This document shows positions 46,701 to 53,489 of a stretch of 64,000 bases of DNA, piece after piece. The notes under the pieces are model-generated. The model worked only from the letters and a program-made list of their open reading frames with translations. It was not told where the DNA came from and did no database searches. Positions within the stretch are counted from its first letter, which is position 1. Every line of letters starts with the position of its first letter. The stretch spans positions 21,991,501 to 22,055,500 of the forward strand of contig NC_087262.1 of the NCBI RefSeq assembly GCF_037042905.1, written 5' to 3'. The stretch is from Lytechinus pictus (lineage: Eukaryota; Echinodermata; Echinoidea; Temnopleuroida; Toxopneustidae). The translations under genes and the position numbers were made by a program.

Positions 46701-48777
46701 TTTTAAACTGTCAATGTTGAATATCTTTGCTAAATAGAGGTTTATCATTTGGTATATAAATCAAGCTTAAGTATACTCCAGTTTTACATTGAGGTAAGCA
46801 AATTGAATTCTGGATTACTTTGAGTCTTCGATATGAACTAACAACTCATTTCTATTTGTGATCATTTTTCTTTCAGGAAAGACATCTCCACACTTCAAAG
46901 CACAGCTGACCGTCCCCTGCGCAGCCTGACCAAGGTCTCTTCAAACACTGATACTGAGAATGGGTCTGGTCTGAAAAGCTCACTTACAACAAAGATGCAA
47001 CAGCAGAGTGCAAGGAGGCCTTCAGAGCAGATATCAGTGAGTTCTGACAGACGGGGGTCCAAGAGATTTAGCCCAAATAATCCAGCCAAGAAGTCGTCAG
47101 TGGGGCCAGCAAGACCAGATGCAGAGTCACAGCATGCAAAAGCCTCTTCAGAGAAGCCAACAAGTCGGGTAAAACCAAGTGTAAAGACTCAGAATGGACG
47201 GACATCTCCAGAAAATTTGTCAGGGAGTTCGTCGAGACAGGATGCAAAGATGCTGAGTGCAAAGACATCTTCAGAGAATTCCTCTAGAAGTTCAGCGAGA
47301 CCAGATGCCCAAAACAAGAGTTCAAGAACATCTTCAGAGAAATCTTCAACAGGTTGGACAAGACAAGGTCCAAAGGCATCTTCAGACAACTTTTCCAGGA
47401 GTTCAGCAAGACCAGGTGCCCAGGCAAAAACTGCAAGACTATCTTCAGAAAAGTCATCAACAAGTTGGGGAAGACCAGGAGCGCAGATGCAGAGTGCATT
47501 GGCATCTCCAGAGACAGAGTCAACAATGAGTTGGCAGAAGCAAGGAAGAAAGACACAGAGTGCAAGAACTTCATCACAGAAGGTGTCAATAGGTTCTGAC
47601 AGACCAGAGACAAAGACACAGAACACAAGAAACTTTCCAGATAGGTCATCAACTACTCCTCTTCCTACAGCAGCTCAGAAAAGCAGTGCAAGAAATGCCT
47701 CTTGGAGGTCATCTACTAGCTCAGGAAGCCATCAGAAATCAGCAGGGAAAGGCTTGACGAATGGTTGGAAGAGAGGAGCAGGGGACAGCGATGCACAGAA
47801 ATCCAAAGATGAACCTACAGACACAGGTTTGACATAATTATTATTCTTTGGATGAGTGGAAGTCTCTTCTTGAGATGAATTATACATGTACTTATCACCC
47901 CTCTCCCTCTAATAAAAGACACAGCCTCATCTTTCACACAGGAATCTTGCAAGCATTTGTTCATGGATAATCCTCCTATTCAGTCTAGGCAAAACAGTGG
48001 AATGTGCTAAAGCTGTGGTGAAAGACAGGTATGGACTTTTAATCCTGGTATGAACAGTGAAAAGCCCCATGCATCTTTAACAGCAGCTTTCCTCATCCCC
48101 CATTGTTTCTATGATGAATTATGGATGACAAGATGCGTGAAGGATATAGCTCCCAATTCACCTTCAGGAAATAATGCATTGGAAATACATCGGAAATGTC
48201 ATCCACATTGTCCTACTTCATGAAGTGAGATGTCCTGTGAAAATTTTAATTCTTATATTTTTCTATCTCTCTTTTATTTGGTAGGGGGTGTTATTACAGG
48301 AATATTATAGTGTTTACAAATTTTCTGTGAATTGCAAATGTTTTCATATTCAATTGACATTTCAGTGTGAATGTGTATGTATTTTTATCATAAGAAAATT
48401 GCTAATTGATACTCACATAACTCTGATTATTTAAGTTTTTCTAATGTTATTGAATATGATTTGAGTTAGACCAATTAAAAATGACATAAATAAATGTTTG
48501 CCCCTTAATATAATAACAATGCAGTATTATTGATGTACAGATATCATAATTTCCTTTTGTTCCTACTTTCAAAGGTGAGCGTGGTCAACTAGAAGCAGAA
48601 CTCCAACGCAAAGATGACCAGCTCAAAGCACTGAGGTCAAAGGTCAAGACACTGGAGCACCTGGTCAAGAAGAAAATCTCCTTCGCCTGTGGTCATGACA
48701 TCATCAGAAGCATTGCTGAGCTCATCCCAAACTGCCCTGAGTGCAGGAATCCGATAGCATCGGTTGCTGATGCCTAA
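30999..48777 (+). CDS. Gene B: mind bomb (MIB)-like E3 ligase-type protein, apparently complete
   Basis: Exons: 30999-31239, candidate 31790-31825, 32436-32610, 34042-34148, 34374-34541, 35550-35659, 36143-36253, 36852-36956, 37994-38153, 38801-38904, 39984-40129, 40711-40867, 41789-41946, 42701-42827, 43042-43266, 46138-46316, 46877-47826, 48575-48777. They total 3462 nt, 1153 aa, in frame with or without the 36-nt exon. Layout: Mib/HERC2 domain (about 8-75), full ZZ finger (about 98-140), degenerate second Mib/HERC2-like segment (about 160-240), REP repeats (243-404), ankyrin repeats (about 440-765), Ser-rich 21-aa repeat linker (about 800-1060), coiled coil (about 1090-1110) and RING-like tail. 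This order is diagnostic of mind bomb. The ATG follows an in-frame TAG 18 nt upstream. MIB proteins ubiquitinate Delta/Jagged ligands; this role is inferred from the family only. Confidence 0.9.
31257..31534. mobile_element. 278-bp MITE, GGGCCCTGTCTTACAAAG family, copy 2
   Basis: Ends CCAGGGCCCTGTCTTACAAA / TTTGTAAGACAGGGCCCGG inverted. It sits in intron 1 of gene B, 18 nt after the exon. Confidence 0.8.
31790..31825 (+). CDS. Gene B candidate microexon (36 nt)
   Basis: A strong acceptor (pyrimidine-rich tract then TTTCAG) and a GTAAGG donor bound 36 nt. Phase is 1 on both sides, so inclusion adds 12 residues (VSDLQCFYGGKS plus the shared first base) between Mib/HERC2 and ZZ without breaking the frame. 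The stretch is open. There is no paralogous sequence in the window to confirm it. Confidence 0.5.
32436..32610 (+). CDS. Gene B exon b2 (ZZ zinc finger)
   Basis: 175 nt, phase 1 in and phase 2 out, GTATGT donor. Encodes VWCDGCNMEQIRGIRWRCTE then CYAIDLCTACYMSDKHDLSH. Three C-x2-C pairs and the terminal H-x4-H type pair give a complete ZZ ligand set. It follows the Mib/HERC2 domain as in known MIB proteins. Confidence 0.92.
32870..33099 (+). repeat. Degenerate GAATTT-type low-complexity array (left part)
   Basis: GAATTT, GAATCT and GGATTT hexamers in series. The array resumes at 33900-34015 after the hAT-like insertion. Confidence 0.75.
33100..33891. mobile_element. 792-bp hAT-like non-autonomous element with 8-bp duplication
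   Basis: Inverted ends TAGGGCTGTTATCG / CGATAACACCCCTA (one mismatch). The direct repeat GATTTTTA lies at 33092-33099 and 33892-33899, an exact 8-bp target duplication as in hAT elements. No transposase ORF. Confidence 0.9.
34042..34148 (+). CDS. Gene B exon b3 (start of degenerate second Mib/HERC2 segment)
   Basis: 107 nt. Encodes IPLKGSFPGATVARYPQWCK, aligned by position with the G-A-x-V-x-RG-x-DW opening of the second Mib/HERC2 domain but lacking the RGxDW core and the QDGG turn. GAT triplets begin about 21 nt after the donor. Confidence 0.78.
34169..34270 (+). repeat. GAT triplet microsatellite
   Basis: About 100 bp of GAT with few variants, starting about 21 nt after the donor of exon 34042-34148. 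Confidence 0.93.
34374..34541 (+). CDS. Gene B exon b4 (rest of degenerate Mib/HERC2 segment)
   Basis: 168 nt, phase 1 in and out, GTGAGT donor. Encodes DWQIGRVSKIGQRADLSLGQ, then VDFSSGRERVEVTDIMCVLP and GGHVYEGHLQNYG. The last part corresponds to the domain-end helix and H-L motif seen before the REP repeats in MIB2. Confidence 0.8.
34542..35549. other. Intron of gene B with weak repeats of the preceding exon end
   Basis: Phrases resembling the exon end (GTCTGGTGGTCACGTTTATGA, GGACATCTACAAAATTACGGTGA) recur imperfectly near 34790, 34870 and 34965 (for example GGTGGTCATGTTTATGA then ACTTCTGGAAAGTTATGGTGA). This is a decayed tandem duplication of the exon 3' end and donor. Confidence 0.6.
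35550..35659 (+). CDS. Gene B exon b5 (REP repeat 1)
   Basis: 110 nt, phase 1 in and phase 0 out, GTAAGC donor. Encodes GDKVLITASPEEMQVLHERR then GLWDLDMIK, matching the MIB repeat pattern of GD-x-V followed by a G-x-W. Confidence 0.82.
35741..35753 (+). repeat. Poly-G run
   Basis: A run of about 13 G in an intron, isolated from any recognised element. Confidence 0.85.
35893..36118 (+). mobile_element. tRNA-derived SINE
   Basis: A box TAGCTCAGTTGG at about 35900-35911 and a B-box-like GAGTTCAAGCCC about 32 bp later, followed by a TGCGTCAGACCAAAATACAT body with GTTGCTGCTACCCTGTAGGG. It ends about 25 nt before the next exon. There is no acceptor-stem match, so it is not a tRNA gene. Confidence 0.75.
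36143..36253 (+). CDS. Gene B exon b6 (REP repeat, SH3-like strand part)
   Basis: 111 nt, phase 0 on both sides. Encodes GYVTKRTDAGNVKVTFDDIQ then TMNIAAVRK. A SINE ends about 25 nt before the acceptor. Confidence 0.82.
36852..36956 (+). CDS. Gene B exon b7 (REP repeat 2)
   Basis: 105 nt, phase 0 on both sides, acceptor TTCCTGTAG. Encodes LGQDVRISGDVEMVKRLQVG then HGGWKKSMDK. The GHGGW motif is the strongest REP signature in the window. Confidence 0.87.
36957..37993. other. Intron of gene B with a decayed MITE
   Basis: 37654-37912 (CCCCATATTCTGAACCCC ... ACCACAACCAGAATTTG) aligns in order with the 13885-14162 MITE, including GTCACAATTGGCTATCCATA. Nothing else recognised. Confidence 0.55.
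37994..38153 (+). CDS. Gene B exon b8 (REP repeat 2, second half)
   Basis: 160 nt, GTGAGT donor. Encodes AIGVVGKVIKVKESNIHVKI and VFNSANLAPA. Counterpart of gene A exon 1662-1821. Confidence 0.87.
38541..38708. mobile_element. 168-bp MITE, GGGCTCCGTAACACAAAGG family, copy 1
   Basis: A perfect 25-bp inverted terminal match, beginning CTGGGCTCCGTAACACAAAG. A second copy is at 48918-49029. Confidence 0.85.
38801..38904 (+). CDS. Gene B exon b9 (linker to ankyrin block)
   Basis: 104 nt, acceptor GTACAG, donor GTTAGT. Encodes PETMISLAVASHNIPAVEDM then LKEHPEW, an ankyrin-like helix pair. Same length and phases as gene A exon 2302-2405. Confidence 0.87.
39060..39235. mobile_element. Decayed MITE
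   Basis: The AACTTGTTGCAGAAAGTGTT start and ATCTTTAGCAACAGGCCC end are loosely inverted around CCAATCAGAAGC. Similar phrasing occurs near 24880. Confidence 0.4.
39984..40129 (+). CDS. Gene B exon b10 (ankyrin repeat)
   Basis: 146 nt, GTAAGT donor, phase 2 out. Encodes DVDMMKILVEKGAFIESYDE then QGCTPLFYATT. Confidence 0.9.
40711..40867 (+). CDS. Gene B exon b11 (ankyrin repeats)
   Basis: 157 nt. The acceptor (AATGAAG) is weak, with no good pyrimidine tract right before it, but frame and paralogy fix it. Encodes YLLEQGANVDSANFQG, then YLLMHGADVNLK. GTAGGC donor. Confidence 0.85.
40868..41788. other. Intron of gene B, dispersed repeat fragment
   Basis: About 41130-41320 (CTCCGCCAACCTTGGATGG ... 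GGTCAAAGGTTAAAGGTTC) looks like a fragment of a family related in style to the repeat at 50175. Nothing else recognised. Confidence 0.35.
41789..41946 (+). CDS. Gene B exon b12 (ankyrin-like)
   Basis: 158 nt, phase 0 in and phase 2 out, GTAAGT donor. Encodes SKDDCLPIIRAIGSKGRTIL then DLILARKEVDLKA. Matches gene A exon 13019-13173 with one extra codon. Confidence 0.87.
41947..42700. other. Intron of gene B, plain
   Basis: AT-rich, no element recognised. Confidence 0.55.
42701..42827 (+). CDS. Gene B exon b13 (ankyrin repeat)
   Basis: 127 nt, GTAATA donor. Encodes LTKLIEAAPKMVDVKQCNGN then TPIFNAVLANSLKATEVLVK. Confidence 0.88.
43042..43266 (+). CDS. Gene B exon b14 (ankyrin repeats)
   Basis: 225 nt after TTTCAACAG. 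Encodes HCNVNVQNFDQGYCPLHLAI and LIEVLVKNGADANIPNSDGE. Four codons longer than the gene A counterpart, in an acidic loop (DDIECEDRHVDE). Donor GTTTGT is non-optimal; the triplet array begins about 136 nt downstream. Confidence 0.88.
43403..44292 (+). repeat. AGT/AGC triplet array, left part
   Basis: GAT/GGT triplets pass into AGT, then into a higher-order unit of 27-36 bp made of CACAGT followed by several AGT and several AGC. All long ORFs here (poly-Ser, poly-Val, poly-Thr, poly-Tyr/Cys) are artefacts of the repeat. Confidence 0.95.
44293..45523. mobile_element. 1.23-kb hAT-like element inserted into the AGT/AGC array
   Basis: Ends CAGAGCTTCCAA / TTGGCAGCTCTG are inverted with one mismatch. 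The same AGT/AGC array continues on both sides. An 8-bp target duplication cannot be judged in repeat context (CAGTAG is on both sides). Short CTCCCGG repeats occur near the left end; no transposase. Confidence 0.7.
45524..45888 (+). repeat. AGT/AGC triplet array, right part
   Basis: The same CACAGT-(AGT)n-(AGC)n higher-order unit as in 43790-44292, then a poly-G run (about 45902-45913). Confidence 0.95.
46138..46316 (+). CDS. Gene B exon b15 (last ankyrin repeat)
   Basis: 179 nt. Encodes MKKKWGHVGIKTNGDALLAY then LVSHGADLDANNCEDF. Phase 2 out at GTATAA. Confidence 0.9.
46473..46615. mobile_element. 143-bp hAT-type MITE
   Basis: CAGATCTGCCAACC / GGTTGGCAGGTCTG inverted ends with one mismatch. 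Flanks TTTGTGTG and TATGTGTA agree at 6 of 8 bases. The interior has repeated AATACACTTTTT phrases. Confidence 0.72.
46877..47826 (+). CDS. Gene B exon b16 (Ser-rich tandem-repeat linker)
   Basis: 950 nt, phase 2 in and phase 1 out at GTTTGA. After the conserved opening KDISTLQSTADRPLR the exon codes about ten imperfect ~21-aa repeats of the form R-P-x-A-Q-x-x-S-A-R-x-S-S-E-K-S-S-x-S-x (for example RPGAQAKTARLSSEKSSTSW). It is rich in Ser, Lys, Arg and Gln, predicted disordered, with many possible Ser/Thr phosphorylation sites. The gene A exon in this place is only 284 nt and has no such repeats. Confidence 0.85.
47827..48574. other. Last intron of gene B
   Basis: AT-rich, no element recognised. 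If not spliced, translation would stop four codons in (GLT then TAA). Confidence 0.6.
48575..48777 (+). CDS. Gene B exon b17 (coiled coil and RING-like tail, stop)
   Basis: 203 nt, ending TAA. Encodes GQLEAELQRKDDQLKALRSK, LEHLVKKKISFACGHDIIRS and NCPECRNPIASVADA. As in gene A, only C-x-H and C-x2-C of the second zinc site are present. Confidence 0.88.
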
Positions 48778-48917
48778 GAATAGGCAGAGAGTCTTGTAGT
48801 CATAGCCTGATACCTCAAGGCTGAGACATCAACTCCAAGGCATGGAAAACTCAAGGCCAAGGCAAATTTCAACATAATGTGCTCAAGAAACTTTTGATTA
48901 GATTTTCAGTGATGTCA

Positions 48918-49029
48918 CCAGGGGCCCGTAACACAAAGCTTAGCAATGATCGTAGAACATTTTTCTACGATTGATTCCATTTACTACAATGTACAATCAA
49001 TCGCTAACCTTTGTGTTACGGGACCCTGG
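48918..49029. mobile_element. 112-bp MITE, GGGCCCGTAACACAAAG family, copy 2
   Basis: CAGGGGCCCGTAACACAAAG at the left and CTTTGTGTTACGGGACCCTG at the right; the interior carries TCTACGATTGATT. It lies 140 bp after the gene B stop. Confidence 0.82.
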
Positions 49030-50140
49030 ATTCGACTCTGACAAAGACAATACTCAGGTCTATGGACAGTTATTAGTGATAGCACTGGATCATCACAAGT
49101 TATGGTGCAAAGTAGCTAGTGTGTCCAGACTGTTGAAACCCTTTAGGTCATTGACGGAAGTACTTCAGCGATACCACCTTGACAAAAAACATACTTCCCT
49201 ATGAAGAGTGACCAGTGATAGCATTTGGTCATCACTAGTTAAAGGGGAATGAAACCTTTGGAACAAGTAGGCTTGTGTGGAAAGAGAAAAATAAAAGAAT
49301 AAGAACAAAGAAAGTTTGAGAAAAATCGGACATATAATGAGAAAGTTATGAGCATTTGAATATTGCAATCACTAATGCTATGGAGATCCTCCTATTGGCA
49401 ATGCGACAAAGATGTATGATGTCACATGTGAACAACTTTCCCTTTGATGGACTATGAAATACCCTCAAAATGTCTCTTTTTGCTTTTTCTTATGGTGATA
49501 CAAACTCTTTATCCATGATGTATTCTTTAAAAATCTGTATTACGTGCCCTCCTATAGAAAGAACACATGATCTACTGAAAGATGTGATAAAAGAGGCAAT
49601 TTAAGTGAAATATATACTAAAGTAATGGGGAGAGTTGTTCACAAGTGACATCACACATCTTTGTCGCATTGCCAAATTGAGGATCTCCATAGCATTAGTG
49701 ATCACAATATTCAAATGCTCATAACTTTCTCATTATTTGTCCGATTTTTATCAAACTTTCATCGATCTGTTTCTTTGATTTTTCTGTTTTCACTCAAGCT
49801 ATCTTGTTCCAAAGGTTTCATTCTCCTTTAAGTTAAAAAGTAGCCAGACTGCAGGAACTCATTATGTTATTTATTAAGGTAATCCAGCGGTATTACCATA
49901 TTGAACCTTGATAGAGACAATACTTAACTGTGAACAGAGACCAGCTATAGCATTGGTTCTTCACAATTTCAAATTAGAAGTAGTAAGTCTGTCCAAACTG
50001 CAGGAACCCATTAGGATCAGTTGTAGCAAAGTCATCTGTTAAGAACCCTCTGTTTTAAGTACATAGATGAAACAGAGACCTATGACTAGTAGATACAATC
50101 GTTCTCCATGATTTATGAGCAATTCCATGAAATGGTAATA
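49030..50140 (+). repeat. Diverged tandem array echoing the last exon of gene B (MITE inside)
   Basis: Phrases CCAAACTGCAGGAACCCATT, AGTGATAGCACTGGATCATC and CTTGACAAAGACAATACT recur in the same order (about 49060-49240 and 49845-50130). CCAAACTG-CAGGAA-CC-AT resembles the last exon (CCAAACTGCCCTGAGTGCAG then GAATCCGATAGC). Unit about 130-150 bp. Confidence 0.55.
49239..49831. mobile_element. 593-bp palindromic MITE flanked by TTAA
   Basis: Ends TTAAAGGGGAATGAAACC / GGTTTCATTCTCCTTTAA, arms of about 200 bp that include GGAGATCCTC and GACATCACACATCTTTGTCG. Its inner arm resembles that of 29929-30517 (ATAACTTTNTNATTATTTGT then CCGATTT). Confidence 0.8.
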
Positions 50141-50332
50141 CATGAACCCTCCTGTGTGTGGCTCCCCTCCTTTTTGTCTCGCCCACCAGAGGTGAAGGCG
50201 AGACTTAGGGATCCAAATGTCGTCCGTCCGTCACAAACCTAATGACACATAACTCCACAACAGTAAATCGCTTTTCAACGAAACTTGGATGGTAGATGGA
50301 CTTGGGGGACCTGCATGTAATGCTGCAGTCGG

Positions 50333-50369
50333 AGGTCACATGGTAAGGTCAAAGGTCATTTTCAGGTCA
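50333..50369 (+). promoter_or_regulatory. Four AGGTCA half-sites, with DR1 and DR5 spacing (copy 1)
   Basis: AGGTCA at 50333, 50346, 50353 and 50364, all on the + strand, with spacers of 7, 1 and 5 bp. AGGTCA-A-AGGTCA is a perfect DR1 and AGGTCA-TTTTC-AGGTCA a perfect DR5, the consensus layouts for RXR/HNF4-type and RAR/RXR-type receptors. Function is not shown. Confidence 0.45.
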
Positions 50370-50489
50370 ACGTTAAAGTTTACATGCAAGACTCTCTTAT
50401 GACACCTAACTCCGCAACCGCAAGTCACTTTTCAACAAAACTTGGATGGTAGATGGACTTAGGCGACCTGCATGTTATACTGCAGTCGA

Positions 50490-50526
50490 AGGTCACATGG
50501 TAAGGTCAAAGGTCATTTTCAGGTCA
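50490..50526 (+). promoter_or_regulatory. Four AGGTCA half-sites, with DR1 and DR5 spacing (copy 2)
   Basis: The same four half-sites and spacings (7, 1, 5) in the second internal copy, with DR1 at 50503-50515. Confidence 0.45.
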
Positions 50527-50689
50527 ACATTAAAGTTTACGTGCAAGGCTCTTATGACATGTGTTATTCCATCCCAGTCATTTCACAATGAAGTTTCGAT
50601 ACAATTCTGTTGCGTGCCCTCGCAAATCACGATATTTCTGGTTATTTTCATAAGTGGGCGAGACACAAAATCGCTTTTGCCTTGTTGAA

Positions 50690-51371
50690 ATGTTTTATCT
50701 CTGTTTCCCTGTTGATATGAAAAACTTGTAATGTTCTAAGTTCATGAAGGGAAGAATGGAGAGAATTGGGGGTTGCATGAGAAAAAGGTTGATTATTTTA
50801 TGGGATTGCGTTTATAAGAAGGAACATCCTATGCATAGAGATATATCATTTTTTAAAACAGATTTGCAAAGTTCTTCACCAAGATTGCCTTTCAAACCAT
50901 TCAGTCCTTCAACTGTGATAACTCAGACTAAGGTCTATGACAAACATATCCTACACTGACAGTAAATCATACTCGACAGGTTGAAATTCAAATTAAGTGC
51001 TGTATTCCTCAGCTGATTCCAAATGTCTATATTGCAGGGACTCGTCACAGTCAGGAAAGCATTTCATGAAGAGGTTTGTCGGTGATTTTCACTCAAAGTT
51101 GTTATAACCTATTGAAAATTCTCTCATCTGATTGGCTAAGAGCATATTATTCAGTGATAATCACCGACGGGACTCTTCATGAAATGTTCTCCTGGACCCT
51201 GCTGCATAACTTCCCTGAAATCCTCAAAGTTGCTATATTACTTTTCTGCAACGAGGCCCAGATGTCCTTCATACTGCCATTACTTATCCAAGTACTGAGT
51301 ACAGCCATGATCTTGCACAAAACTCCCTTCTCATTCTATTCTGAACCCATGATAAGTAGTTCCCATTCTAT
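50690..51371. other. Unrecognised sequence downstream of gene B
   Basis: Contains inverted phrases CATTTCATGAAGAG (51060) and CTCTTCATGAAATG (51173) about 110 bp apart, a possible short MITE. No gene seen. Confidence 0.4.
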
Positions 51372-52608
51372 GTAGAGTTGTAGGTTCAAATACATGACAG
51401 CCATTATTTTTGCTCTATTCAAACAGTCACCAAACAGCACAAAATATTTCTGACTATGATGAAGTTTCTTTTCTTGAAAATTAAGTGCTTTGAATGAATT
51501 GTAAATGTGTTACTTTAATGGTGTGTATGTATTCATCTTTTTTTTAGTCTATGGTGCTAGTCTGATATTATGGTGCTATCATAAATCTTTGCCCATTTTA
51601 TGACATAAAAGCTACCGTTATTCTTTTGCTTCAACTCACAATACATCGCAATATACGTACAGTATTATTACCTTAAAAAAATAACAGTATGTAAAGTGTA
51701 AATGTGTTACTTACATGATATTTATTTGCTTCATCTAATCTTTTTTTATATTTTGGTTAATATGGATAAAGGTGCTACAATATTTGCATCTGAATTGATT
51801 TCAAGAGGAAAATAATGCAGTTCTTTGTTTATTTCTTGTCATGTTCTCTAAAGCTAGAAAAGGGTTAAAGGGTTCAAACTTTATGTTCTTACCATGCCAC
51901 CCAATTTTTGAGCAATTGCACAAAATAAAATATAACGATGTGAAGATATACTATAAACTATGTAGGTATTACTGTAATAGAAACAGGAACATTTTATGTA
52001 GAGTTGTAGATTCAAATACATGACAGCCATTATTTTTGCTCTATTCAAACAGTCACCAAACAGCACAAAATATTTCTGACTATGATGAAGTTTCCTTTCT
52101 TGAAAATTAAGTGCTTTGAATGAATTGTGAATGTGTTACTTTAATGGTGTATATATCTTTTTTTAGTCTAATGTGCTAGTGTGATATTATGGTGCTATCA
52201 TAAATCTCTGCCCATTTTATGACATAAAAGCTATTCTTTTGCTTCAACTCACAAACACACAATACATTACAATATCAGTACAGTGTTATTACCTTTCTAA
52301 AGAAATAACAGTGTGTAAATGTGTTACTTACATGATATTTATTTGCTTCATCTAATCTTTCTTTTTTTGGTTAATATGGATAAAGGTGCTACAATCTTTG
52401 CCATCTGAATTGATTTCAAGAGGAAAATAATGCAGGTTCTTTGTTTATTTCTTGTCATGTTCTCTAAAGCTAGAAAAGGGTTAAAGGGTTCAAACTTTAT
52501 GTTCTTACCATGCCACCCAATTTTTGAGCAATTGCACAAAATAAAATATCACGATGTGCAGATATACTATAAACTGTGTAGGTATTGCAGGAATAGAAAC
52601 AGGAACAT
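51372..52608 (+). repeat. ~0.6-kb tandem duplication
   Basis: 51372-51999 and 52000-52608 are close copies, both starting TAGAGTTGTAG and ending ATAGAAACAGGAACATT, with a few small indels. The ORFs inside are repeat copies without family signal. Confidence 0.88.
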
Positions 52609-52856
52609 TGTGTATATATTGCTGCAAAATAGATATGATATTTAACACTTGCACATGGTTTCCCATCAAGAAGAATTTAAAGCCATTTGGTGTCAAAAGT
52701 TTTCAGTATTTTATCATTTGGACCAACTGTTATCTATGGTATTGATGTATAAACATTTCTTTGATTATCTGGACACTATTAAGCCTGTTTAGGTTTCACT
52801 GATAGTGAAAGAAGAACAGAATGACAATAAGATGCTTTTTTTGGGGTGGGATTATA

Positions 52857-53073
52857 ATAGAGGTGGTAGTATTAGTAGTAGCAGGAATAATAGAAGTAGT
52901 AGTATTAATAGTAGGAGTAGTAGTAGTAGTATAAGAAGTAGCAGTAATAGTAATAGCAGTAATAGTTGTAGTAGCAGTAGTAGCGACAGCAGCAGTACTA
53001 TCAGAAGTAGTAGTAGTAGTAGGAGTAGTAATTATAGTATTAGTTGTAGCAGTAGTAGTAACAGGAGTAGTTA

Positions 53074-53142
<69 letters not shown>

Positions 53143-53190
53143 AAGTAGTAGTAGTAGTAGTAGAAGTAGTAGTAGTAGTAGTAGTGACTA
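52857..53190 (+). repeat. AGT triplet microsatellite
   Basis: About 330 bp of AGT with AGC, AAT and AGG variants, purest at 53070-53140. The poly-Ser ORF here is a repeat artefact. Confidence 0.95.
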
Positions 53191-53489
53191 TTAATGACCA
53201 TGTGATACTACTTTTATTGGAAAGTTCTTTTATAGTTAATAGCTGTAGTTCTGGCCATCATTCCATGAAAGCTGTCAGCACTGACAATTTGTTAATCTCT
53301 GATGTAAAGATCATTTTAGATTTCAGGATATATTATTTTTGGATAGTCCAGACATTTTCAGCATTCATTTTAGGATATTATTATTGTAATACATGTAATG
53401 TTTGTTGTTAATTTTGCTCACTTGCTATAGATTTCACAGTTTTTGACCAAGGCCACATTTCTGTTGGGTACATTCCACTTCCTTTATTT

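Larger units (their letters stand above)
50170..50680 (+). repeat. Dispersed repeat with two ~155-bp internal copies
   Basis: It opens TGTCTCGCCCACCAG and closes GTGGGCGAGACA, inverted. Inside, a unit with ATGACACNTAACTCC, CAACNAAACTTGGATGGTAG and GGTCAAAGGTCATTTTCAGG occurs twice (about 50240-50397 and 50398-50560). Confidence 0.7.

Noticed and set aside
47189-47652. ORFs of 122-145 aa antisense to the Ser-rich exon
   Set aside because: Shadow ORFs of the repetitive coding exon; the + frame continues the conserved protein.
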